Assembly (NCBI GenBank): GCA_902761375.1
Contig: CACWKB010000006.1
Coordinates: 1-42,353 of the forward strand
Length of the DNA: 42,353 bases
Source of the DNA: an uncultured Ruminococcus sp.
GTDB lineage: Bacteria; Bacillota; Clostridia; Oscillospirales; Acutalibacteraceae
Reading direction: 5' to 3'
Below are positions 40,520 to 42,353 of the stretch, piece by piece (position 1 is the stretch's first letter; every line of letters begins with the position of its first letter). Both the position numbers and the translations under genes were made by a program. The notes beneath the pieces were generated by a model that searched no databases, was not told the origin of the DNA, and saw nothing but the letters and a program-made list of their open reading frames with translations.

Positions 40520-41923
40520 ATGCAGTTATATAATTCTTTGGGACAGACTAAGCAGGAATTCAAGCCCGTCAACGGCAACCGCGTCGAGATGTACACCTGC
40601 GGCCCCACTGTTTATCATTACGCCCACATCGGCAACCTGCGCACCTACATAATGGAGGATGTGCTCGAAAAGTACCTGCGCTTTGCGGGCTACGACGTGA
40701 ACCGCGTCATGAACATCACCGACGTCGGCCACCTTTCGAGCGACGCCGACACCGGCGAGGACAAGATGCTCGCCGGCGCGAAGCGCGAGCACAAGGGCGT
40801 GCTCGAGATCGCCGATTTCTACACCAAGGCGTTCTTTGAGGACTGCAAAAAGCTCAACATCAAATACCCCGATGTGGTCGAGCCCGCGACGCACTGCATC
40901 CCCGAGTTCATCGAAATGATCGAGGTGCTGCTCGACAAGGGCTTTGCCTATATCGCCGGAGGCAACGTCTATTTTGACACCTCAAAGCTCGACAGCTACT
41001 ACGTTTTCGGCAAAATGAACGAGGACGACCTCGCAGTCGGCGTGCGCGACAGCGTCGAGGAGGACGAGAACAAGCGCAACAAGACCGACTTCGTGCTCTG
41101 GTTCACCAAGTCCAAGTTCGAGGATCAGGAGCTGAAATGGGACAGCCCCTGGGGTTTGGGCTATCCCGGCTGGCACATCGAGTGCTCCTGCATAAGCAAA
41201 AAGCACAACGGCGAGTATCTTGACATCCACTGCGGCGGAATCGACAACGCCTTCCCCCACCACACCAACGAGATTGCTCAGAGCGAGTCCTATCTCGGTC
41301 ACAAGTGGTGCAGCTTCTGGTTCCATGTGCTCCACCTCAACGACGCCCGCGGCAAGATGAGCAAGTCAAAGGGCGACTTCCTCACGGTATCCCTGCTCGA
41401 GAACAAGGGCTACGATCCCTTGGTTTACCGTATGTTCTGCCTGCAGAGCCACTACCGCAAGCCCCTGACCTTCACCTACGAGAGCCTCGACAACACCGCC
41501 AAAGCTTATGAAAAGCTCATCAAGCGCATCTCCGCGCTGAAGGCAGAGGGCGAAGCCGATACCGCAACGGCGGACAAGCTGCTCCTGCCCTTCCGCGAGG
41601 CGCTCGACAACGACCTCAACACATCGCTGGCGATCACCTGCGTTTACGATGTGCTCAAGGCGGACGCCGACGACGCGACCAAGCGTTATGTCCTCGGCGA
41701 GATGGACAAGGTGCTCTCGCTCGGACTGCTCAAGGGCGAGGCTGAGGCCGAGGATAATTCCGACAACGAATTAAGCGCCGAGATCGAGGCGCTTATCGCC
41801 AAGCGCACCGAGGCTCGCGCCAACAAGGACTGGGCGACCGCCGACGCCATCCGCGACAAGCTCAAGGAGATGAACGTCGTCGTGGTCGACACCAAGGACG
41901 GCATAAGCTGGCACTTTGCATAA
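40520..41923 (+). CDS. cysS: cysteinyl-tRNA synthetase
   Basis: A 467-residue class I synthetase that charges tRNA-Cys. HIGH-type motif HIGNLRTY (about 34-41), the zinc-ligand cysteine in CGPTVYHYAHIG, GWHIECS, and the KMSKSKG loop are present. The C-terminal anticodon domain is of normal length. AAGGAG precedes the ATG. The 168-nt gap after cysE shows no clear promoter or T-box. Confidence 0.97.
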   Translation: MQLYNSLGQTKQEFKPVNGNRVEMYTCGPTVYHYAHIGNLRTYIMEDVLEKYLRFAGYDVNRVMNITDVGHLSSDADTGEDKMLAGAKREHKGVLEIADFYTKAFFEDCKKLNIKYPDVVEPATHCIPEFIEMIEVLLDKGFAYIAGGNVYFDTSKLDSYYVFGKMNEDDLAVGVRDSVEEDENKRNKTDFVLWFTKSKFEDQELKWDSPWGLGYPGWHIECSCISKKHNGEYLDIHCGGIDNAFPHHTNEIAQSESYLGHKWCSFWFHVLHLNDARGKMSKSKGDFLTVSLLENKGYDPLVYRMFCLQSHYRKPLTFTYESLDNTAKAYEKLIKRISALKAEGEADTATADKLLLPFREALDNDLNTSLAITCVYDVLKADADDATKRYVLGEMDKVLSLGLLKGEAEAEDNSDNELSAEIEALIAKRTEARANKDWATADAIRDKLKEMNVVVVDTKDGISWHFA

Positions 41924-41928
41924 TCACG

Positions 41929-41968
41929 AAAATCCCTGCGTATACATGACTATACGGAGGGATTTTTT
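41929..41968 (+). terminator. terminator-like hairpin carrying the next gene's ribosome site
   Basis: AAAATCCCTGCGTATA (41929-41944) pairs with TATACGGAGGGATTTT, ending in T6 (41963-41968), with a 6-nt loop and one G/G mismatch. As a terminator it ends cysS. Its 3' arm contains GGAGGG, the ribosome site for ATG 41969, and the T-tract abuts that start codon, as at 18755. Confidence 0.8.
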
Positions 41969-42353
41969 ATGCGATTACTTATATTGACCAAAAGAAGTCT
42001 GCTCTCTGTCGCCTTTTGCTGCGTTATCGGGGCTGTGGCGGCGGTCATCGCCGTGAGCTCGGGAGTAAAGGCGGTGCAGACCGCAGCCGAGCCGCGCGAG
42101 GTGCCGATCTACCGCGTCGAGAACGACAAAAAGAAGGTGGCTATCTCCTTTGACGCGGCTTGGGGCAACGAGCAGACCGAGGAGCTGCTCGATATCCTCG
42201 ACAGATACCACGTCAAGGCGACGTTCTTCCTCGTCGGCGACTGGGTCGACAAGTATCCCGAGGACGTCAAGAGCATTGCCGCCCACGGCTGCGACATCGG
42301 CAACCACAGCGATACCCATCCCCATCTTCCGACGCTCGGGCTTTCGGGGATAA
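41969..42353 (+). CDS. pdaB: polysaccharide deacetylase, PdaB-like, cut by the window edge
   Basis: The first 128 codons are visible. A basic N-terminus and hydrophobic segment (about 10-33) form a membrane anchor or signal. The NodB domain starts with VAISFDAAWGNEQT and contains the metal-ligand motif NHSDTHPH. This matches the PdaB/sporulation deacetylase group, which removes acetyl groups from peptidoglycan sugars. GGAGGG lies 7 nt before the ATG. The catalytic C-terminal half lies beyond the window, so family placement is by the N-terminal part only. Confidence 0.88.
   Translation, partial: MRLLILTKRSLLSVAFCCVIGAVAAVIAVSSGVKAVQTAAEPREVPIYRVENDKKKVAISFDAAWGNEQTEELLDILDRYHVKATFFLVGDWVDKYPEDVKSIAAHGCDIGNHSDTHPHLPTLGLSGI

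Overview
The window looks like chromosomal DNA from a Gram-positive clostridium, probably a gut-type Oscillospirales/Ruminococcaceae relative; the taxonomic level is inference. The evidence is a complete ctsR-mcsA-mcsB-clpC operon with CtsR boxes, AGGAGG-type ribosome sites, TTGACA/TATAAT promoters in AT-rich spacers between GC-rich genes, sporulation-flavoured genes (a SigH-like sigma factor, a SpoIID-like protein, a DUF1540 protein, a PdaB-like deacetylase) and lipoprotein signals. I saw no rRNA, tRNA, CRISPR array or complete mobile element. The first 41 bases hold the start of a gene that may be a tyrosine recombinase.

Region by region: 1-600 is mostly non-coding and holds a candidate structured RNA (about 281-588) closed by a long-range stem and ending in a U-tract terminator. 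684-1835 encodes a lipoprotein. 2032-5070 (minus) is an iron operon: a FeoA-FeoB fusion, a FeoB-associated Cys-rich peptide and rubrerythrin, with a DtxR-like operator at its transcription start. 5364-10539 is the most distinctive locus: a PlsC-type acyltransferase, an acyl carrier protein, a 755-residue protein joining an intact ketosynthase to a catalytically dead one (KS plus chain-length-factor-like), a ketoreductase, a FabZ-type dehydratase and a flavoprotein. This is the enzyme set of a highly reducing type II polyketide/fatty-acid pathway without an enoyl reductase, so an unsaturated (polyene) acyl chain loaded onto a lipid is a reasonable guess. A TetR regulator and a patatin-like phospholipase follow.

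12172-16663 (minus) is the CtsR/McsAB/ClpC proteolysis operon. 16987-21300 (minus) holds a SpoIID-like peptidoglycan-binding protein and its partner, a Gx transporter/NusG-II pair, an MreB-like actin and a zinc-ribbon protein. RecD2, small zinc proteins, the SigH-like factor and ComM follow to 27174. 27286-31230 carries small redox/zinc proteins, TrmK, a Nif3-family protein, TrmB and a second lipoprotein. 31247-33569 is a two-component system. 33705-35824 is a DUF1385 (YqhQ-like) protein with a large insertion, then PrmC. 35934-38976 is recA-recX-rimO, followed by pgsA, cysE and cysS. The window ends inside a polysaccharide deacetylase.

Two junctions (before 18755 on the minus strand and before 41969 on the plus strand) share an unusual layout in which a terminator-like hairpin carries the next gene's ribosome site in its 3' arm and its T-tract runs into the start codon. 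Several spacers contain degenerate short-period repeats.
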